Source of the DNA: Lentinula raphanica
Taxonomy: Eukaryota; Basidiomycota; Agaricomycetes; Agaricales; Omphalotaceae
Assembly: GCA_027919835.1 (NCBI GenBank)
Contig: JANVFP010000050.1
Location: 62,001 to 126,000, forward strand
Reading direction: 5' to 3'
Length of the DNA: 64,000 nucleotides
The position numbers and the translations under genes were made by a program. Positions 23,186 through 35,587 of this stretch are shown here, piece after piece. The number at the start of each line of letters is the position of its first letter. Position 1 is the stretch's first letter. The notes beneath the pieces were generated by a model that saw only the letters and a list, made by a program, of their open reading frames with translations, searched no databases and was not told where the DNA came from.

Positions 23186-26100
23186 TCGTCAGACGTTTGG
23201 TCTTCACCTTCCAACTCATCCGTATCCGCATCTTCTTCAGCGTCCGTATCTGATAAACCAGAAGGGTCCAAATCCGGGGTGGGAGGTCGGTGTCCTCGCG
23301 GCTCAGAAAGAACGGGCAAGGCTTGAATCTCCCTGATGAGATCGTGTCCTCGCAGATAGGCGTTTTCTGTGCGTAAGAACCGGACAGTATTTCGCATAGC
23401 CGCATACTATGGCATATGTAAGCATTCACGATGATGAGAAGGAAAGTGCGAACGTTACCTGGTCAAGTAACTGTGCGTGATCCAGATTTACTTCGGTTGT
23501 AAGGCCCGCACTCATGAGGGGAACAACGCCACCCTCCTGCTCTGTTCCAACCTTGATCTGATCACCTCCAACTACAGCTCCAGCTCCCAACACCGCCACG
23601 CCACCGTTTACACTTCCGACTAACGTCCTCAGCCTGGCTACTTCTCTCTCTGAACCCTCAACTTCGGCCTGCATCTGCTCCATTGCCTCTTCATACCCTC
23701 CCTCAACCTTCCTGAGTCGGGCTACCTCGCCTTCCATCTCCTTTACAGCACCTTCCATCCTCTTGACTTCTTCCCCTTTTCCTTCTGCCCTACGCTCGAG
23801 CAGCTCGACCTTAACGTTAAGCTCAGCTAAGTGCTGATCTTTGGCCTTGAGCGTCCGGGAAAGAGACAGTAAGTCGGACGTCAGCGTAGATATCCGATGA
23901 GTGTATGCTGAGGAGAGGGAAGCCGAGAGAAGAGAATGTACGGTTTGTATCCGTAAAATCCAAGGTGGAGTAAAGGTTGACGATAAATTGGAGGGAGGAT
24001 TGGAGGAAGTGGAACCTGCGGCGGCTAATGGTAAAACGTTTGAAGGGTCAAGCGTGAGCGGTAGGAGTTTAGCAGAATCCTGGATCAAATGTGTGATCGT
24101 GTCTCCGACGACTTCCCACCACAGTGTACCTGGTTTGAAGGTGGGCTTAGACGAAGACGATGAACCAGATAGATTGATCTGCGAGGCCTGTTGCTTAGCA
24201 AAGCCAAGGATTGTGGTAAGCTTGAATGGTGATTTAGCGGCTCGTACATCAGCAAGATAAGAAAGTGTTTGTTGAGCGAGGCTGATTCCAAAGTTGACCA
24301 GTTCTTGAACAGTGTTGCTTAAAGCATCCATCTGAGGCAAGAGGTGCGCTTTCAAAGCTGCTGATGCACCGGTAGACGATGTTGTTGTTATACCAGGAGG
24401 CCCAGAGGCTAATTCCTCCAGTCTCTTTGCCATCTTCTTTGCGGATGTTTTCGCCGCTTTCAATTTCGATAGCAAGGTGAGGAGGGGCACATAAAGCTCA
24501 GAATGAATATCGAAACCACCAAAGTCAGCATCGGAGGCAAATTCTGGAGGACAGGAGAAGTGAGTTGCTTGTTCATTAGTAGAATTACCAAAAGACTAAC
24601 CGTCCTCCTTCAGCAATGACTCGACGCTGGTTTTCATCATGCCAATGCTAGCCGCGAACATGTCCAAGTCAAGGTCGAAAAGAGTGAGAGTGCCCAGTTC
24701 ACGTTCAGCAATGTCATAACTGGTAGAGTGGAAACATGAACGAAAAGAAAAATATACCAGAGTCAGTAGATGAGCTGCAGCGATGGAATAGAAATAACAC
24801 ACCTTGAGAATTGGTCATTGAAGTACTCCCCAAAGTAGACCTCTGCAAGATGGCTGAATTGGGAATTCAACCTAAACAATACAATGAGATGCAAGGTCGT
24901 AGAGATCAGAGATCCATGGAGGCCAAAGCAACAAAGCAGGTCTCACTTGATAACATCACTGACACATTCCCTCTCTCTGAATTCATCTCTTCTCAACAGA
25001 TCGACATGAATATCCATCCTCTTCTCGAGCGGCTTGAGCTCATGATATAGTCGTCCAGCAGAAATCCATAGCTCGGGAGAACAACGGCGGAGGATTGCAG
25101 AGAGACGTTTGCACAGGGTCGAAAGGCTATGCGCGTGTGGATTAGTTTTATTTCCCAATATATCAAAACATGAGAAGAGAAACACACCCGGACAACCTTC
25201 CACGCATCTCACAAACACCGACCAACAACTCCGTCACGCCTTTCCCTTCCACTTTTCCTTCCGAACCACCATCTTCCTGTCCATCAGGTGCACCTAAATC
25301 CAAAGCATCAGGCAACCCATGAGTTTGAGCGACGACATTGTTGATTATATCCGCCTTGGACGCGATGCGTTGGAAGAACATGTACACGCGTAGAGCGTCA
25401 CGATCATTTCCTGGGACCAGTGCACCTCCTTCACCGGCTTGACCTTGACTTTGACTTTGACCTCCACTGCCTCCCACACTCTGTCCTCCAGCACCTACAT
25501 CGCTATGTACATCGCCACCAACTGATCCTCCTGATCCGTCGACGGCATCTACGGGCACGCCCTCCGAGTAGACAACTGGTAAGAATCCCTCGACGATTTC
25601 GAGTTCTTCTCTCAACTCTCGTTCCCTCATCTTTCCCAGTTCAACCTCGACCTCCCTCGCTCGAGCTTTAGACGCGGTTGATTGGAGACGGATATTAGCG
25701 GATAATATGGCAGCCGTTTGGGAAAGAGCTTCGCCACGTTCGGATTCGGCTGAGGCGGTGGTGACACAAAGAGATTGGAGTTCCCTGAAAGTGGATTGGT
25801 TAGACTGGTACCGCCGCAAACAGTGACAATGGTTTTGAATACCCTTGTAATTGCACTACCAGATCTCTGAATTGCCCAATGGTGCCCTCATAATCGGCGC
25901 AACTGTCAGACAAAGTAGCGATCTTGAGTTGTGAAGAAGCGAGTTGAGTGGTGAGGTTCTCTAGATAGGTAGAGTCAATGGAAAGCTGAAAGCCAGAAGA
26001 AGGAAGAAACAAACCAATATCTGCTTGCAGTGCCTTCTCTGTCTCAATATGATTTTCTTCCAATTCATCCGATAGCTCCTTCAACGCTTCAAGATCTTCG

Positions 26101-27098
26101 ATGGTGATGCGCATTTCTTCGATTTTCTATGACAACACGAAAGGTTAGATTATAGATATTTTAAAAAGACGAAGAATTCATGAACGAGTATACTGACCTC
26201 TCCTAGAACAAGATTCCTCTCGGTCAATTGAACCAGGATGTCTTCTGCACCTAGCGCATCGTCCAACTGAAGCTTGAGATCCTCTATCTGAGTTTCGGCG
26301 TTTGAGAGTTTGACGGTAGTCGTAGATAGTTGAGCTATAGAACCGATTCAACAATGGAATCTAACAGATAGATTGTGGCTTACATTGTAAATCCTCGAAT
26401 GTAGCCAAGTCTTTCTCCATCTCAGCAATTCTTCTCCTCTGGTCCTGGTCGGTTTCTTGCGTCATATCACGAAGACGAAGCAAAGCCTCTTTGAGTCGCT
26501 CGTTCTGCTTCTCGAGTTGGATGTAAGCCAATGTATCTTTTGTTTTACCTCCTTCACTCTTGTTCGTTGTCGTGGTTGATCCCAATCCTTCACCATCTTC
26601 GTTCTCCAGCTGCCACAGTTCCTTCTCCTCTCTCAGCACTTCCACTTCCACTTCCACCTCCGCCAACTGTTCCTTCACAGCTTCCAACTCAGTATTCGCA
26701 ATCTCCGCCTTCTCTTCAGCCATCTCCTTATCCAACATACACATCTCCAGCTCTGACTCGACAGTCTCCTTCCGTTCTTCCCATAACTTAACCTGAGCCT
26801 TCAACTCATTGACTTCCTGCTTCAACGACGTGATTTCCGTTTGTTGAGACTGTAGCTTCGATTGGAGTTTGGGGCGGAGGGAAAGAAAAGAGGCGGATTC
26901 AGCAATCTTGGCTTCGAGGGATTGGATTTGGAGTCTGTCTAATGACCGGTTGGTTTCGAGCACTCGGACTTTGGTTAAGAGCGCGTGGATTTGAGGATGG
27001 GTATCAGGTAGAGTAGTGGGTATCGTAGACGCAGGTGCGGGTGCATTGGTAGCAGCACTTTCTTTCGCAGACAATGAAGGCTCCAAGATGGATGGGGC
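23186..27098 (-). pseudogene. NIP100: Dynactin p150Glued, 3' portion, interrupted and C-terminally truncated
   Basis: This is the coiled-coil and dynactin-domain part of p150Glued. Exon junctions keep frame from SILEPSLSAKES through the first coiled coil, IEDLEALKELSDELEENHIE, CADYEGTIGQFRDLV, the MFFQRIASKADIINNVVAQT segment, MDIHVDLLRRDEFRE and LDLDLDMFAASIG to FLRTENAYLRGHDLIREIQ and DPSGLSDTDAEED. Coding then stops abruptly near 23186, where RNR1 sequence starts, so the last ~100 residues are absent. The 5' boundary is the 8-bp target duplication of the KDZ element. p150Glued links dynein to microtubules. No internal frameshift was found. Confidence 0.92.
27091..27098. repeat. 8-bp target-site duplication, left copy
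   Basis: GATGGGGC directly precedes the KDZ element and recurs at 39147-39154 directly after it. Both copies fall in the same codon phase of the dynactin gene. Confidence 0.93.
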
Positions 27099-27380
27099 CA
27101 GCTGATGCTGTAAAACCTTTGTAAAAATACCCGATGAGTTATTGGGGAACAATTGCAAATACCTGCGACAACTCGGAGGCCTTCCGGAAATGTAACGGGG
27201 CCCCGGGCAGGGTTCAATTAAGTGCTCATCTGGCCCGGAAGCGCCCAGGCCATCAAATGGCTGGACTTTCGGCATCACCGGCACTCTGATATTTTCGAAA
27301 CAGTTCGTGGGGGGGGTCTGTTTGTAAAAAGAGACGATAACCACTTATTTGTAAAAAGTAGTGATAACAAATGTACATAC
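27099..27380 (+). repeat. KDZ terminal inverted repeat, left
   Basis: It pairs inverted with 38866-39146. The match covers TTTGTAAAAATACCCGATGA, an ATTGCAAATA block, CGGAGGCCTTCCGGAAATG, GGGGCCCCGGGCAGGGTTC, GCGCCCAGGCCATCAAATGG and a G-run before TTTGTAAAAAGAG, continuing to GTACATAC. Differences are scattered substitutions and small indels. Confidence 0.9.
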
Positions 27381-27432
27381 TGATATTGTTCAAAAAGGAT
27401 CAATGTTAATACAGTAGTACTCATCCTACATC

Positions 27433-27628
27433 CTAACCACTAAGGTCCATGGGTTCCTCCCCACTCTGCCTGATGTTGTCGTTAGATTTCCCTTCCCCGC
27501 TGCCCCCTTCCTCCTGCTCTTTCCGTTCACGTTCACGTTCGCGTCCAGGTACACGGCTGCCGGTTTCATTGTCGTAGCCCTCTTCGCGGTTGTCGGTGTC
27601 TTCATCCTCGTTGTCTTCGTCAACGTCG

Positions 27629-27666
<38 letters not shown>

Positions 27667-30600
27667 GCCGTCGTCGTCCGGGTCTTCTTCTGATTCTCCA
27701 TCCTCCTCTCCCAAGCCGTCGTCATCTTCCAAGCCATCACTGCCTTCATCTTGAGATTCGTTATCGTGCTCGATGTTGATCTCCGAGGTCTTTTTCTTCT
27801 TCCGGGAGATTTCGCGTTCCTCGCTGGCAAGTTGATCGATATTCTGCATGAAGAGATATGGAGCCCATAATCCTCGGAATCTGTCTGCGACTTTCCTCTT
27901 GACCGCTGCCTGCTTATGGCCATAGGCGGCTGCACCTTCTGCATGGAGAGAGTTGAACTGAGGGATATTGGTTAGAGACTCCCACTGCTTGGCCTGGTAC
28001 TCCAGAGAAACCAGACAGCGTCTCATCTCCTCTTGGAGGAGCTGAATTTCCTCTTTCCATCGTCTTACCCTTGAGTATGCCTTACAGAACTCCACCCTCA
28101 GCCCTAGATAGGAATGTTAGTATCTTGAAGTCCCATGAGAAAGAACCATACCATTATAGAGAGCCTCGTCAGTAGGGAGCCCTGTCTGCCCATCTGCAGC
28201 TACCCAGATCCATGAGACCGTTCGTCTACTCTCGCCGGCACCCCTGATCCCCTGGACTCCTCCGTGCTCATTGACCAAACCGGCTTCTTTTCTCCTGCTC
28301 TTCATTGGCCTCTGTTCTTTTTTCCTGTCTTCCTCATCATCCTCTAACATGCGAACGTCTTCCTGTGCAAGCTTATGCCAGCCCACAGCCTCCTCCCCCA
28401 CGAGTCTGCACTTAGCGTTCCACGCGTGTCTGTAGGTCGCGACGGCCAGGTCGATTTTCCTTTGGTGGCTGTCTAACAAGGTTCGACTTCGAGCGGATTG
28501 TTTTTGCTTTCTAACGTGATTGGTTTTGTAGGTATACAGTCTTCGCTTGACAAGTAGGCCGTGACGGATGGCGTCGAGACTCGAGGAGCACTGCCCGTCG
28601 CGGAAACGGCTTTCAAAACGAGCCAGAGTCTGGTTTCTTCTCGAGATCGGGAGTTCGGACGGGAATACCAAGGTTTTGTGTTCCGCGAGGATGTCGTCAG
28701 AGTCAGAGTCAGCAGTTGTAAGCAATTGAATTGCTTCGGGGCTGTGAATCTTCTGGAGAGCGCGGACCCTGGTAATTTGCCTTTGGATCCTGGTGCGGCG
28801 GTCTGCAAAATTCTCGCGCTGCTTTTTTGTGGGGGAGCGCTCTTGTCTCACATCCAAAGCCAACTGCCTCCTAAGAAACCATAAGTTTGGGAAGCCTTGA
28901 GCAATTGATGAATACTCACTGTTGCTCCTCGACTTCAATGAGAAGGAATACATACTCAGAAGGGGTGACGACTTCTCCACTGATGGAATCTTCTAGAGAC
29001 TCCAGCTCTTTGTCGCGACCGACACTTCTCCTTTCTTCCTCTGCAAGCTCTGCCCGGATATCTTGAATAGAGACGTCTATGAACAGATGAGATTCAGAAA
29101 AGAGAAAAAGAAGCAGAGTGCATACCGGATTGAGGGAGTTCAAATGGATTGACATCGGTCTGTTTGTGTTCAAACTCCTCCACCATCTTCATCCACTGGG
29201 CTGCTTCCTTCGCCTGATTCTTTGCAAAGACCTTGAACGAGAACTTCTGTCTGGAGAACTCTCTCAAAGCGTTCTTCATCCTTTTCAATAGGAGGTTGCC
29301 TTAAGATTGAAGTCAGTATTTCTACTAATGGGATGGCATCAGAGACAAGGACTCACCCAGCCCTATCGTTTTCCTCCAATTCCAATGGTGCCAGTAATCT
29401 TCACAAGTGTTTTGCCTGGATCCTGGACCCATTTCTCTTGTGCTCGTCCCTAGAAGGCCACTGCCAGACCAGATTCGTTCAATTCCTTCCCCATCACTTT
29501 GGCCCGCGCCTCTGGTGTAGGAAAGATTGAACGAACGCTGACATTTCATAGTGTGGCCAAGAATATGGAGTTTCGGTATGACAAAGGCGATGATCTTGAG
29601 GATACCACTGAACCTTGTAAGGGGAGGAAGAGACTTCAAGCGTTCCAGGAGTTTCTTGGACCATTGGCAGACGATATCGTAGGAGATGAGAAGAGGGAGA
29701 AGATCGGAAAAGTGTCGAAGAGTGGAAGCCAAGATATAGTCCATATTTGCATATCTGTTGAACTCATGAGTAAGGTGCTGACGTTTCCACTCAGAACAGG
29801 AAAACTTACCGTTCCCCTCGTTGCAAATCCCCAACACCATTCCTCATGACAACTTCATGTCTGGCACAGGTACACATACCTACGCCAGTTGCGCGATAAC
29901 CGGTGGAGTATTTCGTGTTCGCATGGTCAAGGGCGGAGAGCCCAGTACAGGTACACATCTGGAAAATAGACTTAGATAGGTGGAAAGGAGTGTATGGAGT
30001 GTCGTACCTCGTTTTGGTCTTCCATTTGCCTGTAAAATTCACGATATGGGCCGGATTCCACGAAGTAGCCCCAACCGTCTCCTAACGGAGGATCCACTGT
30101 CCAGGAAGATATCTGCCTATTCTTGAGTCGAAAGCAGGCGTCGATAGCGATGAACGTGATATACAGAAACCTTGACGGGAGGTCAGCTAGAGGCAGCTGG
30201 CAAAGACGCGTGTTGACTCACTGTTGCTCCTCTGGTGCCTCTGTCCAGCCCACCGGCAGGTTTACTCCTGGTCTAGGACAAGCAATGCATTGAACGCCGA
30301 GTTCCCCGATCTCTGTGTCCTTCACCTTGCGAACTCCGTCGTTGCCCCTCCCTGCGCGTTTGAGCTCCTTCAAGTGCCTCCATTGGCGGGCCATTCTCAA
30401 AAAAGCGGAGTAGCGAGACTTGAACTTAGGACCACTGGTGCCAGGCCGAAGGGGCTTGCACGAAAGCAAATTAGCCGGGCAGTGAGAAAGGCAGAAGTGG
30501 AACTTACAGAAAATTCCTTGCCGCCGATATTGTCAGTAAGTTTCTCCAGAGTCGTATAGTAGTCGTAAGCCGTGATTTTCCCTCGAAAGCTAAGCATATG

Positions 30601-31547
30601 GAACTGTTCTAGGGCGCGGAAGGTGCAAGCAGTCCTTGGGCGATCTGTAGTGGCAGGAAGCCATTCATTGAGCATCAACTGCTCCCAGTGAGGCCTCATA
30701 ACACTTTGAGGACAATGGCAAAAGTCAACAGAAACGTGATGAATTTTATTCGTATGGATGACGACAAAGTCAGTGGGACCAGCAGTAGGATTGGGACAGA
30801 TAGAGCCATCCGGGTGCCCTAGCTGAATTCTGAGGCCAAGATCTTGCAGGGATGTATCCTCGAAAAAAGATCCGTTCCAATGCTACAGAATAGGGAGGAT
30901 CAGTTATTGAACGATGAGACCATACTGCAAACGCACCTTAATCGAATCCAAAGGTTTATTGCGATGCCTTCTCACACAGCAAGAAGCACAAGTGAGTTGT
31001 CTCGAGAAGCAGTCTATGCACTGAAACTCAGGCGTTCCTTCCTCCTTGCCGACTGGGCAACTTGGGCAACAATTGATTTCTGGATCGGACCGAGCCTCTA
31101 TGGTGAGGAGAATCTTCAATGCATCGTCGCGACAGTTATTCGCCCAGTTAAGCAAAGGATAATCCTAGAGTACTAATGTGAGCAGGAGAGTTCAATGAAA
31201 CAGAATAGGACGCGTACAGATTTTCGATATCGTTTTGCTTGTTGTACCAATGTTGTACTTGCAATCACGAGTTCGTCCTCAGGAATAGGCTCAAGAGAGT
31301 CATGGAAGTCAGTGGAGCTGTGAAGTTCCACGAACGGTGCACCCGACGTGCCAGGAGGCTCCATGAGCTGCAGTGGATGAGCGGGCATTGTTTGTCGGAA
31401 GATGCGACGCGTATCAGTACTAAGTGACTCAGTTACAATGGAAGTTCTTGTAGAGGAAGAAGATGTAGAGGCATTCAGTCCGAAGTCAGAGAGTTGAAGG
31501 CCTTCCAAAGGATCGGGACTGTCGACTTTGCGCTTTTTACGAGCCAT
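27433..31547 (-). CDS. KDZ transposase with CxC2 cluster, 1198 aa, intact
   Basis: Eleven exons join in frame: 31547-31218, 31164-30937, 30882-30508, 30454-30222, 30170-30008, 29958-29810, 29754-29357, 29299-29126, 29076-28920, 28870-28152 and 28103-27433. The start is MARKKRKVDSPDP, with a nuclear-type basic patch. A CxC2-like cysteine cluster lies at about residues 110-190 (CCPSCPVG, QCIDCFSRQLTCASCCVRRH). The KDZ core follows with WNGSFFEDTSLQDLGLRIQL, AIDACFRLKNR, SYDIVCQW, LHILGHTMKC and GQSDGEGIERIWS, which supply the expected acidic residues. A coiled region and a long Asp/Glu-rich tail end the protein. It should cut and join the terminal repeats. No stop or frameshift was found. Confidence 0.95.
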
Positions 31548-31662
31548 GATGGAAGAAAAAAGAGAAGTCGTGCATGAAGACACGTGATACTATTCAGCGA
31601 TTGTAGATACGCGACGTGCGAAGTAGATATTTACAAAAGTTCACGATAATTGACGCAACATA

Positions 31663-32734
31663 TTAATCAGCTTCTTCGAGGCTATCCAACCACCTTTCAG
31701 CCTCCACGATACTCTCAACCTCATGCACAAGAACTGATTCACCAGAAATACCCCCTTCTCTCAAGACTCGGTCCGCTTCTTCCCTAGAAAAGGAACCGTT
31801 AATCAATCGGCAAGCACGAGTTGGATATCCACGCACGCAGATGCAACATAGTTAAAGCGGCGGGTATGAATCGCCCAGAGACGTCGACGAGATGAAAGCT
31901 GGGTGTAGATTGCTGATGGAGACCCATAATAGTTAGCGGGCCCATCAGTCCCACCCGACATAGAAGCAGAAGAAAGCGAAGAGGTGCTGGAGATAGACAA
32001 CGAAGGAGAAGTGAGCTTGGAAAGAGAAGCTTTGCTCTCTGGGAGCCTTAAGTCGTGTGGCTTTGTAGGCGATTTGGAAACACGAGTCAATTTTTTAGCA
32101 GGCGTAGATTTAGCAGGCGTAGACGAACGAGAGGGAGAAGACTCCACTGCACTGAACAGTTTCTCCCCTGGATGTTTCTTAGGAGAGGATAAGACTACAA
32201 CGTTATGATTGGACTGGGGTGGGATCGAAGAAGGAGGAGCCGACAAAGCACGAGGCAACTGGTACACAGTTCCAGTAACGAAATCTCTCGAATGTTGATG
32301 GTGCGCAAGACAGTACTGCTTCCATCCTTCCATAGCTTCCTCGTATGTTTTGTATTTCTTATGATGGTTGTTGGGATATCCAGAGACCCGGCTGCCTGCA
32401 CTAGCCCTGTAGCACAGTGAGAAGTAGATAATCCTTGAATTAGGGAAACATACCAATCGCGATAACATCCGGGGAGATCCCCCACATATACATTGTAAAA
32501 CCCACCGGGTTTCGTCGTGTCTCCAGGACCGTCATACATGGCCGGAACACAAAATGGCTTCTCTGAGTCCATCTGAACAATATAGGGATCCCAGTCAGAC
32601 AGATTCGACCAAACACTTGCTTCGGAGAGACGTGAAGATGGATGAGAGGGGTGCTGAAGAGGTGATGGTGGTTGGGTTCTTTCCGCGTTCTGGTTATCGT
32701 CGTCGTCTAATTCGTATAGCGGCTGGGTGCTCAT
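31663..32734 (-). CDS. Viroplasmin/RNase H1 N-terminal-like cargo protein, 323 aa
   Basis: Three exons join in frame: 32734-32454, 32406-31837 and 31783-31663. An acidic lead precedes a split domain: FYNVYVGDLPGCYRDW continues across the intron into VSGYPNNHHKKYKTYEEAME. This resembles the small RNase H1 N-terminal (caulimovirus viroplasmin) fold, which binds RNA-DNA hybrids or dsRNA. A Ser/Pro/Lys-rich linker leads to a second, weaker copy of the pattern near the C-terminus (RLWAIHTRRFNYVASAEEAD, then EVESIVEAERWLDSLEEAD). No RNase H catalytic domain is present. It lies between the transposase and TET/JBP genes on the same strand. Function within the element is unknown. Confidence 0.7.
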
Positions 32735-33494
32735 CTCGTTTGGTTGAGCCACCAAGATGACAGTCGTTGAACAAGAAGGAGCACGTGTCCGTTCATCAAC
32801 GAATCGCGAAGTCGACAACTTCAGGCGCCTAATTTTCCCATTCAGTCTTCGATGCATAGCGCCTCAAAAATAAACTCTTAGGCGACTCTTAGGTGTCCTC
32901 AGAATGAGTTTTAAGACACATAACAATGCGTTTAACTGATCTGAGTGAGAATCTGTCAAGCAAGAATGAGTCTTCAGTGGTAATAGCATGCAGGGTATCT
33001 AGTCATAGGTACTTGACTGATGATAACTGATGATAAGGATGATCATGGTACCACATGAGGCTGGAAGTACATGAGGTTGAGTACGTGCAGTCTACTAATA
33101 GATACATTGTTTCTGTCCACAGCTGAGTTCCAGGAGCTATGGATTTCTGATTGATCTCACCATGTAGATACATGTACTCACTCTGGTACTTAATCGAAGT
33201 GGCTTGGGACGTCTTTCCGTCTCCACCTGACAATCTCATTCCGATATTATTACACGTATCATTCAGAGGATACTTCAGAGTGATCCCATCGATGAATACA
33301 TGCAGATACATGTACTAGCTCTTGTGCTTACTGGAATCGGCTTGGAACGCCTTTCAGTCTCCATAGGAGATTCTCAAACAAAAGGTCTATTTACTCATCG
33401 TCGGGTGGGCTCATCGATAAGAAATTACACGTTGTTATACTCTTACAGGTGAGGGATCTAAAACATTGACAACAAGAAAATTTGTATTTCGCGA
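32735..33494. other. Intergenic region in the KDZ element with imperfect duplication
   Basis: No gene is supported. Two similar stretches about 130 bp apart (roughly 33165-33240 and 33300-33375) share AGATACATGTACT, a CGAAGTGGCTTGG-like word and CCTTTCAGTCTCC-like words. A minus-strand frame at 33003-33311 overlaps the duplication and looks fortuitous. Confidence 0.5.
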
Positions 33495-35330
33495 TTACTT
33501 AGGAGGGTGCGTAGAACGTATGTCATTCCAGAGAGAGAACATCTTCAGCCCATTTCCCCACCTACTCTTCCTATCCTTCTCTCTCTTATCTATCTCTTCC
33601 CGAGTTCTAGTGGCTAGAAAATCTTTATCGGACATGAAACCGTTATATACCCAGCGAAAGAGGCCAGATGAAGAATATTGTATAATAGAATACCGTTCCT
33701 CCCCCTTTTGGATAGGAAGGTTGGAGTGGGTAAGAAGAGCAGAAGGAATGAGAATCGTGGAACCGGGAGGGAAACGAACAATCAGACCCAGATCCCAGAG
33801 TATGAGGTGGCCACCCCTGTCTGGATCAAATTGTCCCAGAGGAGTTATCGCACACCAGCCGAACGCCAAGTTGTAGTTGTCGGTATGGGGCCAAGAAATG
33901 CAGGAAGGACCTAAATTGAAGCTGACGCTGCTGAACGCACTCTTCTTAAACCAACGTATCAGCTTCGGGTTGGATTCGAAGAGAGACTTAAGGGTTTCGT
34001 CATAGAGGGAGTAGATCTTTTCCGCAAAACATTGGAATACGCCTGATTTTGATCCATTAGAAGAGAAGAGGAGGTGAGTAGACAGGAATCGCTTACAGTT
34101 GGTGAATCCAACAAGGCGCTGAAAGCTAGGGGAAGACGCCATATTGATCAAGATTCGGCGGTTTGCAGCTCCGTAGAAAGCCATGGTTCCAGGAGCCTGG
34201 GACGAAGTTTTAGTGAGATGAATTTGGCTCGTGTGATTGGAACTGTGCCTACCTGACTTCCACCTCCAAAGGAAGTGCCCATGGCGACTGAGGGGCCGGA
34301 AACTCTCTTGCTGCTGCTCTGTTTTTTTGAGAATGACATCGTCTGGCGAGCGGACCTGACCTGTTCTTCCAAGTCTTTGATAAGACTATCCCATTTAGAA
34401 TCACGAGGTTTTCCAGCCAGAACGCCGATAATGCGACCAGATTTATCCAACAAGCCGTGGCTGTCGCTGGGAAGGTTCAGAAGGGGAGAGAAGAAGTTAG
34501 GTTCAGGAAGACTTACTCCCCGCGCCACTCCACCACCTGCATCTGGTAATCCTCACCCAAAAGCTCCTGGACGGAAGGATGGGCCTTTTCAAACTCCTGC
34601 TGAATCCCTGCCCAGCCTCCGGAATTCACGGGAAGATCTTCTGTGCGAAAGTTGTCCCCAGAGGACAGGACTTGGGACTCCGCTGCGCGGCGGCGAGCAA
34701 TTTCTTTGAGACGGGTTTGAAGCTCAGATCTGCTGGCTTCGCGTGCAATCCTGCGTTTCTTCCGATTTGCCAGAGTCTTTCTCCTTCTCCGAGCTCTCTT
34801 GCCTTGGCCTTGAGCAATATCGTCGGAGACCTCATCTTCCTGCTCCGAGGGGTTTTCCTCTGCGGCGGGGACGAACGGTGGAAAGGTAGAAGGAAGGGGG
34901 AGCTCAGCCTCGAAGCTCTCACAGGAATCCTCACTGTCAAGGTCTGAGAGTTCGGAGAGCTCGCCCTCTAGGTCAACCTCGTAGCCATAGGCTGTGGGAG
35001 TTTCCGGGTCCTCGTAGGCATCCAAGGCTTTTTGAAGATCGAATTGAGAAGAGACGATAGGTTGTCCCGGGGAAAGGCTGTATGCACGAAACTCCTTTCC
35101 TGAACGCACTGAGAAAGCGTCAGCAATGATTCAGGAGAAGTGGGGTGAGAGAGGAGAAGAAAAGAAAGAAAGCTAACAAGAGATAGAACTGGCGTGCAAA
35201 TGAATACTCTCACCAGACGCCAAAGTCGGGCCCTCGGAGACTATTCATTACAATACCTTGTTCAACTCTTGTTCTACAGAAAGACTGGGGAGGGGAAAAG
35301 AGAAGTAAGGAACTTACGGCCTCTACCCAT
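33495..35330 (-). CDS. TET/JBP family 2OG-Fe(II) dioxygenase, 488 aa, intact
   Basis: Five exons join in frame: 35330-35318, 35108-34517, 34466-34253, 34196-34097 and 34042-33495. The first coding exon is only 13 bp (MGRG), and the intron after it is about 209 bp. After an acidic/basic lead, a segment with DKSGRIIGVLAGKP precedes the double-stranded beta-helix core. The iron ligands are visible as HTD in SWPHTDNYNLAFGWCAI and a distal His in IPSALLTHSNLP, and the 2-oxoglutarate Arg in GEERYSIIQY. Family members oxidise 5-methylcytosine or thymine in DNA. Neighbours show it is cargo of the KDZ element. The start is the only nearby ATG with a good donor; an extra small exon inside the first intron cannot be excluded. 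Confidence 0.9.
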
Positions 35331-35587
35331 GGAGAATGAGCTGCAAAAGCAAAACCGCAGAAAGGATGAAGACTCAGGAGGGATTCAGGAGGATCGAGGA
35401 AGAGGAGAAGAGTCGAAACTGGCCGAGGATCAACAAACTTGAAGTGACAAAGCGTGTCGTCACATCACATGATCAGCGCTCTGTAATCGTAGGTCACTCT
35501 GACTCCGGAGTCTTCCTCTCAACTTCGATTTTCTAAAAATCGTCGAAAAGAGTAACCTCACTTTTTTTTACAAAAACCTTCAATATC
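35331..35587. promoter_or_regulatory. Divergent intergenic region between TET/JBP and accessory gene
   Basis: This 257-bp stretch separates the start codons of two divergently transcribed cargo genes and so probably contains both promoters. I see no clear TATA or operator-like motif. Confidence 0.4.

Noticed and set aside
26531..26796. Two plus-strand Ser/Pro-rich open frames
   Set aside because: They are antisense to the dynactin coiled-coil coding sequence.
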